DNA from: Roseiflexus sp. RS-1
GTDB lineage: Bacteria > Chloroflexota > Chloroflexia > Chloroflexales > Roseiflexaceae
Reading direction: 5' to 3'
Length of the DNA: 64,000 nt
Assembly: GCF_000016665.1 (NCBI RefSeq)
Contig: NC_009523.1
Location: forward strand, 2,542,001-2,606,000
Positions 40,627 to 51,045 of this stretch are shown one piece after another. The notes under the pieces were generated by a model. That model worked only from the letters and a program-made list of their open reading frames with translations. It did not search any database and had not been told where the DNA came from. The stretch's first letter is position 1; each line of letters opens with the position of its first letter. The translations under genes were made by a program, and so were the position numbers.

Positions 40627-42774
40627 ATGAGCAACGGCATGGGGAACCGTCCGCGCATCCTGGCGATTGATGCCGGGGGCACAATGACCGACACCTTCAT
40701 CATTAATGAACGTGGCGAGTTTGTCGTTGGCAAGGCCCAAACCACCCCGTATGATGAGTCGATTGGCTTCCTCAACTCGGCGCGTGATGCGCTGCACTAC
40801 TGGGGGATGGGGGTTGAAGAAGCCTTCAGTGCTATGGTCAGCGGGATCTATTCAGGTACCGCGATGCTCAATCGCCTGCTCGAACGCAAAGGTCGCACCG
40901 TCGGTCTGATCGTCACCGCTGGCATGGAAGACTACCTGCGCATGGAACGGGCTATTCAAACCTATCTTGGCTACTCCTACTCAGATCGCCTGCACATTGT
41001 GACCCACCATCACAACCCGCCGCTTGTGCCACGCAAGCGAATCTTTGGCGTGCGTGAGCGGGTTGATGTGTTCGGCAAGGTTGCCATTCCGCTGTACGAA
41101 CACGAAGCGCGCGCGGCGGCGGAGCAGTTGCTGGCAATGGGGGTGGATTCGATCGTGGTTAATTTCATCTACTCCTTCAAAAATCCTGCCCACGAGCAGC
41201 GCGTGCGTGAGATCGCTGAGGAGGTGATGGCTGCAGAAGGACGGCAAGTCCCGATCTATCTGTCATCAGAACTGTACCCCCTGCGGGCCGATTTTCCGCG
41301 ACTGAACGCAACGCTCCTCGAAGCCTACGCAGCCGAGCCTTCACGTGAGCAGTTGCAGCGGGTGCGTCAGGTCACGCGCGATCACGGCGCCCGGTTTGAT
41401 CTGCGGGTGATGGCCAGCCACGGCGGCACGATATCAATCGATGCGCGCGAACTGGCGCGCACACTCATCTCTGGACCAATTGGCGGAGTGATCGGTGCGA
41501 AGTACCTGGCGGAGCGGATCGGTGTGCATAACGTCGCCTGCACCGATATCGGCGGCACATCGTTCGATATTGCGCTGATTACCGATGGCGAATTCCAGAT
41601 CAAGAATGTGCCAGACGTTGCGCGCTTTCTGTTGAACATTCCTCTCGTGCAGATTGACTCAGTTGGCGCAGGCACCGGCTCATTTGTGCGGGTCAATCCG
41701 GGCAACCGGCGGATCGAGATCGGTCCTGACAGCGCCGGGGCGCGAGTAGGGATGTGCTATCCCGAAGGCGGCGTGGATACGGTGACGATTACGGATTGCA
41801 ATGTGGTGCTAGGCTACCTCAACCCGGACAACTTCCTTGGCGGCGAAATCAAGCTTGACCGCCAGCGTGCAATCGCAGCAGTGCGCCAACAGATTGCCGA
41901 ACCTCTTGGTCTTGATGTGTACGCCGCAGCGTCCGGCGTGGTGGAATTGTTCGAGGATAGCCTGAAGAATAACCTGCTGGGACGCATTATTGGGAAAGGG
42001 TATGGACCCGAAAATTACACGCTGCTCTCCTATGGCGGGGGAGGACCGCTGCACGTAGGCGGATACTCTGCGGGTCTCAACTTTGAAGATGTGCTCATCC
42101 CTTCCTGGGCGCCCGGCTTTTCCGCCTTTGGGTGCGCCTGTGGCGACTTTGAGTATCGCTACGATCGCTCAATTGACCTGCCGATCTTCCCTGGCATCGA
42201 CGATGCAACCCGAATGCAACTAGGCAATGCAATCAATGCTGCGTGGGACGCTCTGGCGGATCAGGTGGCTGCCGAGTTTGCCAAGAGCGGTATTCCGCGC
42301 GAGCAGATCCGCTTTAAGCCAGCGATTCGCATGCAGTACTACGGGCAACTCAACGATCTGGAGTTTCGCTCGCCGGTTCAGCGGATCGAGGAACCGGGCG
42401 ACATTTTGCAACTGGTGCGTGCATTCGAAGATCTCTACGCCAAGATCTACTACAACGCTGCGCGCACACCCCAATTTGGCTACCTGGCGACGCGGGCGAT
42501 CATGACCGGCTCGGTGGATGTGGAGAAGCCTGCTCTGCCGCATCGCGTCGAGACCGGGCCTGATCCCGATCCGGAAGCTCAGGTTGGCATGCGTGATGTC
42601 TACTGGAAAGGATCCTGGATTTCAACGCCGATCTTTGCTATGGACCGGCTGCACGCCGGCAACCGGATCGTCGGTCCGGCGATTATCGAAGCGCCCGCCT
42701 GTACTCTGGTGGTTCCGCCTGATCGATGGGTATGGCTCGATCGGAACGATATATTCCATATGCGGAAGGTGTGA
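40627..42774 (+). CDS. acetone/acetophenone carboxylase-like subunit, HyuA family
   Basis: 715 residues from ATG at 40627 (AAAGGAG upstream). Hydantoinase-A/oxoprolinase fold: N-terminal phosphate loop ILAIDAGGTMTDTFIINERG and a second ATP-site strand CTDIGGTSFDIALITDGEF. Size matches the AcxA-type subunit (about 717 residues) of acetone carboxylase, which uses ATP to carboxylate acetone to acetoacetate. The gene order with an HyuB-type subunit and the small third subunit supports this. A related ketone such as acetophenone is possible. The operon is divergent from an AraC regulator gene. Confidence 0.85.
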   Translation: MSNGMGNRPRILAIDAGGTMTDTFIINERGEFVVGKAQTTPYDESIGFLNSARDALHYWGMGVEEAFSAMVSGIYSGTAMLNRLLERKGRTVGLIVTAGMEDYLRMERAIQTYLGYSYSDRLHIVTHHHNPPLVPRKRIFGVRERVDVFGKVAIPLYEHEARAAAEQLLAMGVDSIVVNFIYSFKNPAHEQRVREIAEEVMAAEGRQVPIYLSSELYPLRADFPRLNATLLEAYAAEPSREQLQRVRQVTRDHGARFDLRVMASHGGTISIDARELARTLISGPIGGVIGAKYLAERIGVHNVACTDIGGTSFDIALITDGEFQIKNVPDVARFLLNIPLVQIDSVGAGTGSFVRVNPGNRRIEIGPDSAGARVGMCYPEGGVDTVTITDCNVVLGYLNPDNFLGGEIKLDRQRAIAAVRQQIAEPLGLDVYAAASGVVELFEDSLKNNLLGRIIGKGYGPENYTLLSYGGGGPLHVGGYSAGLNFEDVLIPSWAPGFSAFGCACGDFEYRYDRSIDLPIFPGIDDATRMQLGNAINAAWDALADQVAAEFAKSGIPREQIRFKPAIRMQYYGQLNDLEFRSPVQRIEEPGDILQLVRAFEDLYAKIYYNAARTPQFGYLATRAIMTGSVDVEKPALPHRVETGPDPDPEAQVGMRDVYWKGSWISTPIFAMDRLHAGNRIVGPAIIEAPACTLVVPPDRWVWLDRNDIFHMRKV

Positions 42775-42825
42775 CGTGCAGGATACGCGCAGGTTCTTGC
42801 AATGTTGTCGAGGGAGACACGACTC

Positions 42826-45036
42826 ATGACTGCTACAACTGAGATCGCCCGTGCCGGAATTGGTTGGGGGGGGCGTCCACTCCGTGCGATGCTGGAGGAG
42901 AGTGAGCGCCTTTTCGCAGAGACCGGTCGTTACTATGGCATCGAGCGCCTGACGCTCAAGGAAGAGGATCCGATTCGCTATGAAAAACTCTTCTCGCGCC
43001 TACGTGGGGGTATGGTGAATGCACGCGAGACAGCGTTGAACATCTCGGCATCACCGATTGTCCGTGAGATCGGTGAGTTGTGCTTTGCGCTCTACACACC
43101 CGAAGGTGACAGTATTACACTCTCGACCGGCATCATGGTTCACGTGCATACTATGTCTGATGCCATCAAGTGGATGATTCGCAACAACTACGAAGAAAAT
43201 CCGGGCATCGAAGATGGTGATATCTTCTGTAACAACGATGCTTTCGTCGGGGATGTCCATAATGCTGATGTGCAGGACATCCTGCCGATCTTCTGGGAAG
43301 GTGAACTGATCGGTTGGGCTGCCGGGGTGACCCACGTCATTGACGTGGGAGCGCCATTACCCTCCGGCATGCCGATGGGTCCGATCCATCGCTACGAGGA
43401 TGGCTTTATGCTCTCGGCGCAGAAGGTTGGCTCGAAGAACCGCCTGCACCGCGATTACGAGTTGCGCTGCCAGACGGCAGTAAGACTGCCCTTCTATTGG
43501 ATGCTTGATCAACAGACCCGTATTGCGGGTTGCCAGATGATCAAAGAGGCGGTCCATCGCGTGATTCGTGAAGAGGGGATCGAGACCTACAAGCGCTTTA
43601 TCCGTGAGGTTATCGAGGATGGACGCCGTTCTTTCATCCAGCGTGTCAGGGAGTTGACCGTTCCAGGTAAATACAGTGTGCCAAGCTTTATGGATGTGAC
43701 CTTTGGCGGCGAGGCAGGTCGGTTGCCGCCAGAGGCTGCCAGAGATACGCTGATGCACGCTCCGCTGGAGGTTGAGATCGGTCCTAAAGGCGAATTCAAG
43801 GTGAGTTTTGAAGGAGCAAGCAAGTGGGGCTACCACTCGTTCAATGCTCCGCCGAGCGCCATGCAGGGCGGGTTGTGGGTTCTGCTGACCCAGACGCTGG
43901 TTCCGAATGACAAGGTCAACGATGGCGCCTACTTCGCTATTCAGAACAATCTCCCCTACGGTTCGTGGGCAAACCCCGACAATAAGTTCTGTTCGGTGAG
44001 CATTGCCTGGGTGTATCTCATCCCTGGATATTCGGGGATCTTTCGGGCGCTGAGCATGGCTTATGTGGGTCGGGGTTACCTCGAAGAGGTGATCGCCGGG
44101 CATCCCGGCACGTGGAACATGACCCAGGGCGGCGGTCCTAACCACTACGGACAGCAAGGCGGTTGGACTAACTTCGAGATGAGTTCGTGCGGCACCTCGG
44201 CGCGCTATGTTATGGATGGGGAGGATACCTGCGCGGCGATGTGGAATCCCGAAGGCGACATGGGCGATGTCGAAGCCTGGGAGATTCTCGAACCGCTGCT
44301 CTACCTGGGGCGACGGATCCGTCCTAATTCCGCCGGTCCGGGCAAATTCCGCGGCGGTAGCGGTTTCGAGTCGATCCGTATGGTGTATAACACGCCCAAC
44401 CAGGTACTCTACAACCTTGGTGAGGGCAATGTCTTCCTTGGAACGGGTCTCTTTGGCGGCTACCCGGCTTTTGCAGGCTATCGTCAGAGCATCAAGCGCA
44501 CCGATATGGCTCGTCGCATCGCTCATCAACTCCCCTACCCGGTCAGCGATGAGGACCCTGAGAATAGCCAGATGGTGGCTCATGTCGAGGGGGTGCTGGA
44601 GCGCGACAAGCGCACCATTCATCTGCCCGATCCACACGCCGAGTATGACCTCTATCTGAGTGTGTTGCGTGGCGGCAATGGTCTTGGAGATGTGCTGGAG
44701 CGGGATCCGATGGCGGTCGTGCGTGACCTGAATGAGGGATACCTGCTGCCCCGTTTCGCTACCAGCACCTATGGCGTGGTGGCGTTCCAGAATGCTGCAG
44801 GTGAGTGGGAACTGGATGCCGAAGCCACTGCCGAACGACGTGCAGCGATGCGACGTGAGCGGATCGAGCAAAGTATGCCAGTGGAGGAGTGGATCGCTCA
44901 ACAACGAGCCAGAGTCGTTCAGAAGGACTTCATCGAACCCGTGCGCCAGATGTACCAGGAGAGTATGAGTCTCAGCCCGACCTGGGCTGCGCATTTCCGC
45001 TCTTTCTGGGGTCTGGATGCTGACTGGTCGCTGTAA
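42826..45036 (+). CDS. acetone/acetophenone carboxylase-like subunit, HyuB family
   Basis: 736 residues from ATG at 42826, with GAGGGAG upstream (ATG 42802 also possible). Hydantoinase-B fold, with NNDAFVGDVHNADVQDI, the glycine-rich TQGGGPNHYGQQGGWTNFEM, and SAGPGKFRGGSG. Size is close to AcxB (about 776). It forms the heterohexamer with the HyuA-type and small subunits. The gene starts 51 bp after the first subunit. An open frame on the opposite strand (43357-44994) is an artefact of codon use. Confidence 0.88.
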   Translation: MTATTEIARAGIGWGGRPLRAMLEESERLFAETGRYYGIERLTLKEEDPIRYEKLFSRLRGGMVNARETALNISASPIVREIGELCFALYTPEGDSITLSTGIMVHVHTMSDAIKWMIRNNYEENPGIEDGDIFCNNDAFVGDVHNADVQDILPIFWEGELIGWAAGVTHVIDVGAPLPSGMPMGPIHRYEDGFMLSAQKVGSKNRLHRDYELRCQTAVRLPFYWMLDQQTRIAGCQMIKEAVHRVIREEGIETYKRFIREVIEDGRRSFIQRVRELTVPGKYSVPSFMDVTFGGEAGRLPPEAARDTLMHAPLEVEIGPKGEFKVSFEGASKWGYHSFNAPPSAMQGGLWVLLTQTLVPNDKVNDGAYFAIQNNLPYGSWANPDNKFCSVSIAWVYLIPGYSGIFRALSMAYVGRGYLEEVIAGHPGTWNMTQGGGPNHYGQQGGWTNFEMSSCGTSARYVMDGEDTCAAMWNPEGDMGDVEAWEILEPLLYLGRRIRPNSAGPGKFRGGSGFESIRMVYNTPNQVLYNLGEGNVFLGTGLFGGYPAFAGYRQSIKRTDMARRIAHQLPYPVSDEDPENSQMVAHVEGVLERDKRTIHLPDPHAEYDLYLSVLRGGNGLGDVLERDPMAVVRDLNEGYLLPRFATSTYGVVAFQNAAGEWELDAEATAERRAAMRRERIEQSMPVEEWIAQQRARVVQKDFIEPVRQMYQESMSLSPTWAAHFRSFWGLDADWSL

Positions 45037-45053
45037 CCATATGGAGGCGTTTT

Positions 45054-45542
45054 ATGACGCACTATGATAAATCGACGATTGCCGATCTGGTCGATGGCAG
45101 GTTAGAATGGTCGCAACTCAAGGCGATGATGAGCAATTTCAAGGACCCTGATCGCTTCGATAAGTACATCGCCGTGTTGCAGGAACGGGTGCCGTGGGAC
45201 GATCAGATCCTGCTGCCTCTCGGTCCGCACCTGTTCATTGTACGTAAGGCTGATGGAAGCATCGTCACCAAGAGTCGCAGCGGCTATGAGTTTGGTGACT
45301 ACCGCCAGAACTGGAAACTCAAGGCGCGCATCCGTGTGCGTGATACTGATGCAAGTCTTCAGGAACTCTACCCGGCGATGATGCACTGCACACCGGGCTG
45401 GATGGAGTTGCGCGAGTATATTGACCCGCTTGATGGCACTCTACTCGAAGTCGAAGCAGTGCCTCCCGGCTATCCGGTGGTACATAGCTTCCAGCCCGAT
45501 CTGGAGACATTCTATCGGGAGTGGTTGGGGCGCAGTCTGTAG
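45054..45542 (+). CDS. acetone carboxylase gamma-type subunit
   Basis: 162 residues, ATG after TATGGAGG. Family stretches seen: KDPDRFDKYIAVLQERVPWD and ELYPAMMHCTPGWMELREYI, followed by EVEAVPPGYPVVHSFQPDLE. This small subunit distinguishes acetone carboxylases (AcxABC) from plain hydantoinases, which lack it, and gives the strongest support for the ketone-carboxylase reading. Confidence 0.9.
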   Translation: MTHYDKSTIADLVDGRLEWSQLKAMMSNFKDPDRFDKYIAVLQERVPWDDQILLPLGPHLFIVRKADGSIVTKSRSGYEFGDYRQNWKLKARIRVRDTDASLQELYPAMMHCTPGWMELREYIDPLDGTLLEVEAVPPGYPVVHSFQPDLETFYREWLGRSL

Positions 45543-45611
45543 AATCCGGGCGTGTACGATGCAATGAAGCGCTGGCGCTCGATTGCCGGGATTCACAATA
45601 TGGAGCGCCTT

Positions 45612-45651
45612 CCCGTGGATAGACCCGGATCGTCCTGCATCTATCCACGGG
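45612..45651. other. 11-bp inverted repeat between carboxylase and ligase genes
   Basis: CCCGTGGATAG and CTATCCACGGG with an 18-base loop. No T-run follows, so it may be a partial terminator or an mRNA-processing hairpin that balances expression of the upstream subunits. Confidence 0.5.
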
Positions 45652-45724
45652 CTTGCTCTTCCGGTACGAGTCGTTTCCGTGTCGTAGCCAGTATCAGGCA
45701 GTCTACTCGACGGAAGAATCGATT

Positions 45725-47287
45725 ATGGATACTTCACTCTATACGCTCCTGGAGCGACAGGCTGCTGCCTGCGGCTCGCGCGTGTATCTCTACTGGCGTG
45801 ATGAAGAGGTGAGCTACGCTGCGTTTGCCCGTCAGGTGCGCCGGGTAGCTCACGGCTTGCGTGCACTTGGCGTGGATCGTGGCGACAAAGTTGCCCTGTT
45901 GCTTGGCAACTGTCCCGAGTTCCTCAGCGTCTTCTTTGCCTGTGCGGCGCTCGGCGCGGTTGCGGTACCGATCAATCCACGTCTGAAGGCGGGAGAAGTA
46001 CAGTACATCCTTCAGAACTCCGACAGCGTGGCGCTCGTTATTGCAAGCGATCTGCTGTCAATGATCGCCCCCACGCTTGGTGATTGTCCATTGTTGCGCC
46101 ACGTTGTGATCGTCGGCGCTATCCCGGATATGCCCGTCAGTGTGCCGCTCCATCCCTTCAGCAGTCTCAGCGCCTCGGATGACCGTCCAATAGTTGCATC
46201 CGTCAGCCCGGACGATATTGCCAGCATCATTTATACATCCGGTACGACAGGACGCCCAAAGGGAGTTCTGCTCTCCCACGGCAATTATTTGTTCGACGTC
46301 TGGTCGTATGCCACGGCGTGCCAGATCAGTGCAGCGGATCGGTTACTCTGCATGCTGCCGCTCTTCCATGTCAACGCACAGGTTGCCAGCGTCCTCTCGG
46401 CGTTGCACCAGGGTGGCGCCCTGATTCTGCTGGAAGGCTTTTCGCCACGCGAGTTCCTGCCAGCTCTGGCACGTTACCGCGCTACCAGTTTTAGTGCTGT
46501 GCCGACGATTTATGCTATTCTGAACAATCTGCCCGACGCATCGCAGTACGACTTGAGCAATCTACGGGTGTGCATTTGTGGAGCTGCGCCGATGCCGGTA
46601 GAAGTGTTCGAGCGTTTTGAGCAGACCTATCGCGCGTTCATCCTGGAGGGGTATGGGTTGAGTGAGGGGACGTGCGTGAGTACGCTCAATCCTCTCGACG
46701 GTCGTCCACGCAAGATCGGTTCGATTGGAGTGGCGTTGCCGGGTCAAGAGGTGCGCATCGTGGACGAGCACGGCGTATCGGCACCAGCAGGGACAGTCGG
46801 TGAGATCGTCATTCGTGGACCAAACGTTATGCAGGGTTACTACAAAAATCCTGAAGCGACCGCCGCCGCCATCCGTGATGGATGGCTCTATACCGGAGAT
46901 CTGGGGTTCTGCGATGCTGAGGGCTATTTCTACATCGTTGGACGCAAAAAAGAGATGATCATCCGTGGCGGTGAGAACATCTATCCCAAAGAGATCGAAG
47001 AAGTGCTTTATCGCCATCCGGCAGTGGTCGAGGCTGCTGTGGTTGGTCTGCCCGATCCGATCTGGGGAGAACAGGTGGCGGCATTTATTGTTCCCCGTCC
47101 TGACAAAGCAGTAAGCACTGAGGAGATTGCCGACTACTGTCGGGCAAACCTGGCAGACTTCAAATGTCCGCGTGTGATCGAGTTCATTGACGCCTTTCCC
47201 AAAACGGCGACGGGCAAGATCCAGAAAAACCAGTTGGTCGAGCAATACCGCCAACAATCCGGTTATGATGACACAGACCGATCTTGA
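45725..47287 (+). CDS. acyl-CoA synthetase, possible acetoacetyl-CoA ligase
   Basis: 520 residues from ATG at 45725. AMP-forming ligase with YTSGTTGRPKG (170-180), LPLFHVNAQVAS, EGYGLSEGTC, GWLYTGDLG and the C-terminal lysine in KTATGKIQK. It is encoded 180 bp downstream of the carboxylase genes on the same strand. If the carboxylase makes acetoacetate, this enzyme could activate it to acetoacetyl-CoA for entry into central metabolism. This is an inference; the exact acyl substrate is not readable. It overlaps a PAS-GGDEF relic at its 3' end. Confidence 0.88.
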   Translation: MDTSLYTLLERQAAACGSRVYLYWRDEEVSYAAFARQVRRVAHGLRALGVDRGDKVALLLGNCPEFLSVFFACAALGAVAVPINPRLKAGEVQYILQNSDSVALVIASDLLSMIAPTLGDCPLLRHVVIVGAIPDMPVSVPLHPFSSLSASDDRPIVASVSPDDIASIIYTSGTTGRPKGVLLSHGNYLFDVWSYATACQISAADRLLCMLPLFHVNAQVASVLSALHQGGALILLEGFSPREFLPALARYRATSFSAVPTIYAILNNLPDASQYDLSNLRVCICGAAPMPVEVFERFEQTYRAFILEGYGLSEGTCVSTLNPLDGRPRKIGSIGVALPGQEVRIVDEHGVSAPAGTVGEIVIRGPNVMQGYYKNPEATAAAIRDGWLYTGDLGFCDAEGYFYIVGRKKEMIIRGGENIYPKEIEEVLYRHPAVVEAAVVGLPDPIWGEQVAAFIVPRPDKAVSTEEIADYCRANLADFKCPRVIEFIDAFPKTATGKIQKNQLVEQYRQQSGYDDTDRS

Positions 47288-47953
47288 GCGAGAGGTTGAG
47301 CGCCTGCGTCAGCGCGTTGCTGAGTTAGAGCGTCAGCTGGCTGCACTCAATGCGAGTGATCGTATGGAGGCGCAATACCGCCGACTGGCTGCCAACGTAC
47401 CGGGAATAGTCTACCAGTTTGTGCGGCGGCCCGACGGTAGTTCCTATTTCCCCTTCGCCCCTGGCGGTGGGAGGGGCGCTTTATTCTTCCGACCGGCGAA
47501 GAAAAGTGGATCCAGGGCGCTTCGCGTCCCGAATTACAACCCAATGGCGACATTCTCTGGGATGGCTTGCTCATGGACATTACCGACCGGCGCCGTGCCG
47601 AAGAAGCGTTGCAACAGCGCATCTTCGAAGTTGCGCATTTCCACGAGCAGATCCGTGAACTCGGCATCCGCGATGGTCTGACCGGTCTATTCAAGGGACG
47701 GTATCTCGAAGGGCAACTTGCCTGTCTTTTTGCCGATCATGACTCGCATAGCACGCTGGCGGTTGCGATGCTCGACATCGATCATCTGAAAGAGATCAAC
47801 GATAAGTATTCGCGTCAGATCGGCGATGTCGCGCTCCAGACTTTTGCCGATAGTTACAAGAATTATCAGCAGGTGATCCGTGCCGCCGACGACCTGATGT
47901 CTGCCGCAAAGCGCCGTGGTCGCAATCGGGTGATGATCGAGCGGTCAGGTTAG
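47265..47953 (+). pseudogene. degraded PAS-GGDEF protein
   Basis: Starts with ATG 47265, inside the ligase gene end. Part one: coiled coil EREVERLRQRVAELERQLAA and PAS start RRLAANVPGIVYQFVRRPDG. A deletion and frameshift near 47460-47500 follow. The other frame gives the PAS end ELQPNGDILWDGLLMDITD and the GGDEF start LGIRDGLTGLFKGRYLEGQL. The core, including the GGDEF motif, is missing. The frame passes from MLDIDHLKEINDKYSRQ straight to the terminal part ADDLMSAAKRRGRNRVMIE. It cannot make c-di-GMP. Confidence 0.85.
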
Positions 47954-47985
47954 CAGTGCGCGTCGCACCGGGATCGCGCTGCTCC

Positions 47986-48405
47986 TCACGATTTATCCCC
48001 AAGCGGACCGGTGCCACGGCGTGGCTGCGATGGCTGAGCGCCAATGCCGCTCAGCGTATGCCGTCGCGTGTCGTAGTGCCCTCTAAGCTCATCGACCATT
48101 GTGCCTTTCCACAGCGGCGCGCCGATCATATAGGCGGCACGCCCGATCATGTGCGCGGCGACCGGCGCGGTCAGCAGCAGGAACAGGAGACCGGCAAGCG
48201 CGCGCACCGTCACTGCAATATCGGCCGCCGACACCGCCACCGACAGCAGGACGCATCCGGCACCCAGCGATGACGCCTTCGACGCTGCCGACATGCGCAG
48301 GAAAATATCCGGCATTCGCACAACGCCGATGCCTGCGACCATAAGAAGCAGCACTCCAATGAGCATCAGGATAATGCTGATGATCTCTTGAATGATGGCA
48401 ATCAC
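47986..48405 (-). CDS. mrpG: Mrp antiporter subunit G
   Basis: 139 residues, three membrane helices. MrpG/MnhG/PhaG pattern: GIGVVRMPDIFLRMSAASKA, then GAGCVLLSVAV and the last helix TVRALAGLLFLLLTAPVAAH. The C-terminus is a charged extension absent from the shortest members. Last gene of the Mrp operon, overlapping mrpF by 4 bp. Confidence 0.92.
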   Translation of the reverse strand: MIAIIQEIISIILMLIGVLLLMVAGIGVVRMPDIFLRMSAASKASSLGAGCVLLSVAVSAADIAVTVRALAGLLFLLLTAPVAAHMIGRAAYMIGAPLWKGTMVDELRGHYDTRRHTLSGIGAQPSQPRRGTGPLGDKS

Positions 48406-48665
48406 AGGCGTCGCTCCGCATAATACGCAAAGGCTATCGTTCCGATAAAGCCGATCAACCCCACGACCAGCGCTGCGTCGAGAAATGCCGGCTGGGCATT
48501 GATCAGCGCGTAGGTGGCAAACATCGCAATCGCAACTGTTCCCATCACATCAAGCGCCACCACGCGATCCGGCAGGGTCGGACCGCGTACCAGGCGAATG
48601 ACCGGCAGCGCAACCGCGATGCTCAACAGTGGTAACGCAACCCAGAGCGCAATCGTCTGTAACAT
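48402..48665 (-). CDS. mrpF: Mrp antiporter subunit F
   Basis: 87 residues, three membrane helices. MrpF pattern with RLVRGPTLPDRVVALDVMG and ALVVGLIGFIGTIAFAYYAE. The first base of its start overlaps the mrpE stop. Together with the other six subunits it makes a Na+/H+ antiporter for pH and salt balance. Confidence 0.92.
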   Translation of the reverse strand: MLQTIALWVALPLLSIAVALPVIRLVRGPTLPDRVVALDVMGTVAIAMFATYALINAQPAFLDAALVVGLIGFIGTIAFAYYAERRL

Positions 48666-49135
48666 CAGTTAAACACCTCATACACCAATCGCTCGAAGCC
48701 ATCTTTTATCTCACGCCGGAACTGCTCCGGGTCGCCGACGTCGATGGTGTGAACGTACAGGCAACTCCGGTCATCGGCGACATCAAGGCTCAACGTGCCC
48801 GGCGTCAGGGTGATCAGATTGGCGAGCATCGTGATCTCCGCATCGGTGCGAATGTCGAGCGGGATGGCGACAATGCCGGGGCGGATCTGCTCTTTTGGGG
48901 TGAACAGCACTGTTCTGGCCACATTGAGATTCGCCAGAATGATCTGCCACGCCACATACGCAACAAAATAGATCACCTGCGGTACTTTGGTAAAGTAACG
49001 TTCGCCCCACAATTGTCGCCGGAGTGACCAGAGAATGGCGTAACCAAGCACAAAGCCAAATGCCAGATCGCCTGGACTGAACTGTCCCGTCAGCGCGCTC
49101 CAGGCGATTGCCAGCAAAATGTTCAGCAAGAACAT
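48665..49135 (-). CDS. mrpE: Mrp antiporter subunit E
   Basis: 156 residues with two or three N-terminal membrane helices. MrpE features: [20 protein letters not shown] and the conserved [20 protein letters not shown]. It starts 12 bp after the mrpD stop. Confidence 0.92.
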   Translation of the reverse strand: MFLLNILLAIAWSALTGQFSPGDLAFGFVLGYAILWSLRRQLWGERYFTKVPQVIYFVAYVAWQIILANLNVARTVLFTPKEQIRPGIVAIPLDIRTDAEITMLANLITLTPGTLSLDVADDRSCLYVHTIDVGDPEQFRREIKDGFERLVYEVFN

Positions 49136-49147
49136 GCCAGTCGCTTT

Positions 49148-50644
49148 CTACCGTAGCGCGAGCGATGCGCTCTGCACTGCGGCGATATACGCCGAGGGAT
49201 CGGCTAACTGATTGGCGGCGCCCAGCGCCAGTTCATAGAATGGCTGGGTTGCAAGACCGATCGTAACCGTCACCAGCGCCAGCCCAACTGCTGGCGCAAC
49301 CATGAATCCCAGATTGCGTGTATTGGGCTGGGTCTGGATCGGCGCCTTTTTCCAGAACGCTTCAGCCCAGATTTTCATCATCGAAAAAATCGTCAGCAGG
49401 CTCACCAGGAGCGATACAGCAACGATGATATACTGTTCGACCTGCAATCCAGCCTGCACCAGTATCAACTTCGCCCAGAACCCGGAGAGCGGCGGGAAGC
49501 CAGCCAGCGAGAACGCCGGGATCAGGAACAGGATCGCCAGCCAGGGATGCGTTTTGTACACATCGCCAAGGTCTTTCAGTTCATACGAACCGCGCAGGCG
49601 ATGCACAATGCCGCTGACCAGGAACAGGTTCATCTTCACGATGATGTGGTGCATGATGTAGAAGACTGCGCCTGCCAGCGCCAGGGGGGTGAACAGACCC
49701 AACCCCATGATCATGTAGCCGATCTGACTGATAATATGGAACGAGAGCACGCGACGGAACTCATTCTGCGCCACTGCCCCCAACACCCCGGTCACCATGG
49801 TCAATCCCGCCAGGATCAGGATAAGCCCGTGGGTGAGTGCGATATCCTGAACGAAGAGCAGCGAGAACACACGAATCAGCGCATAGACGCCAACTTTGGT
49901 GAGCAACCCGGCAAAGATCGCCGAAACGGCGATCGGCGGTGTGTGGTACGACGCCGGCAGCCAGGCGAATAACGGGAAAATCGCTGCTTTGATGCCGAAT
50001 GCCACCAGAAAGAGCATTGCCAGGGTCAGCACGATGCCCTGATGGTTGAGCAGTGACAGTTGGAGCGACAGGTCAGCCATATTCAGGGTGCCGACGGCGC
50101 CGTACAGAATGCCCACTGCGCTTAGAAACAGCGCTGAAGAGAGCAGGTTCAGCGTGACATACTTGATCGATCCTTCGAGTTGTGCTCGCTCGCCTCCCAA
50201 TGCCATCAGCACGAACGACGACATCAGCAGCACCTCGAACCAGACGTACAGGTTGAAGATGTCGCCGGTGAGAAAGGCGCCACAGATCCCCATAAACATG
50301 ATGTGCAGCAATGGGTAGTAGCCAAAGCGCTCACGCGCCTCGTCCATGCTCCCCAGCGAATAGACCGCGACCGCAAGCGCCGTCAAGCCGGTGATCACGA
50401 CCATGATGGCGCTGAAGAGATCGGCGACAAACGAAATGCCGAATGGCGCGGGCCAGTTGCCCAGCTGTGTCGCCTGAACGCCATGACGAGCCACGCTGTC
50501 TAGCAGTGCGAGACTGGCCGCCAGCAGCAATGCAGCGCCGACGACATTCAGGAAGCGATGAATGTCACGCCGCGACCAGAATAAGAGCATGACAATGCCG
50601 GTGATAAACGGGATAAGAACCGGCGAGACGATCAGTATATTCAT
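49148..50644 (-). CDS. mrpD: Mrp antiporter subunit D
   Basis: 498 residues from ATG at 50644 (a start at 50662 would add 6). About fourteen membrane segments, homologous to complex I NuoN/NuoM. Visible are [50 protein letters not shown] (the proton-path lysine and histidine region) and [19 protein letters not shown]. It carries ion-translocating channel parts. Confidence 0.94.
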   Translation of the reverse strand: MNILIVSPVLIPFITGIVMLLFWSRRDIHRFLNVVGAALLLAASLALLDSVARHGVQATQLGNWPAPFGISFVADLFSAIMVVITGLTALAVAVYSLGSMDEARERFGYYPLLHIMFMGICGAFLTGDIFNLYVWFEVLLMSSFVLMALGGERAQLEGSIKYVTLNLLSSALFLSAVGILYGAVGTLNMADLSLQLSLLNHQGIVLTLAMLFLVAFGIKAAIFPLFAWLPASYHTPPIAVSAIFAGLLTKVGVYALIRVFSLLFVQDIALTHGLILILAGLTMVTGVLGAVAQNEFRRVLSFHIISQIGYMIMGLGLFTPLALAGAVFYIMHHIIVKMNLFLVSGIVHRLRGSYELKDLGDVYKTHPWLAILFLIPAFSLAGFPPLSGFWAKLILVQAGLQVEQYIIVAVSLLVSLLTIFSMMKIWAEAFWKKAPIQTQPNTRNLGFMVAPAVGLALVTVTIGLATQPFYELALGAANQLADPSAYIAAVQSASLALR

Positions 50645-50693
50645 AAGAGCGCCTGTGTGCACATGTTCAGTCCAGGATCTTTCCCAATTCGTA

Positions 50694-51041
50694 TCAGTGC
50701 TCTGTTGTTCTCAGTTCATCAATGTCATCCGCGCCGCAACTCCGATACGCACGGCGGAACAGAACGATGGTAAACGCCTGGACGCCAAAGCCGATGACGA
50801 TGGCGGTCAGGATCAGCGCCTGCGGCAATGGGTCGGCATACGGTGCGATCGGCGCGGTTGCGCCGGGCGGTACCAGTGGCGGATTGCCGCGCGTCAGATT
50901 CGAGACGATGAAGATCAGCAGATTCGCGGCGTATCCGAGGAGCGCCAGCCCCAGAACGATCTTGAAAATGCTGCGGCGCATGATCATGTAAAGCCCGGCT
51001 GCATACAACGCACCGATGACGATTGCCCAGATAAACTCCAT
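50694..51041 (-). CDS. mrpC: Mrp antiporter subunit C
   Basis: 115 residues from ATG at 51041, preceded by GGAAGGAGAG. Three membrane helices, NuoK-like: [20 protein letters not shown] and [20 protein letters not shown]. It starts 4 bp after the mrpB stop. Confidence 0.93.
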   Translation of the reverse strand: MEFIWAIVIGALYAAGLYMIMRRSIFKIVLGLALLGYAANLLIFIVSNLTRGNPPLVPPGATAPIAPYADPLPQALILTAIVIGFGVQAFTIVLFRRAYRSCGADDIDELRTTEH

Positions 51042-51045
51042 CGCG

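Noticed and set aside
43357-44994. 545-codon open frame on the minus strand
   Set aside because: Antisense to the HyuB-type subunit gene, which has clear family motifs; no ribosome site and no domain.
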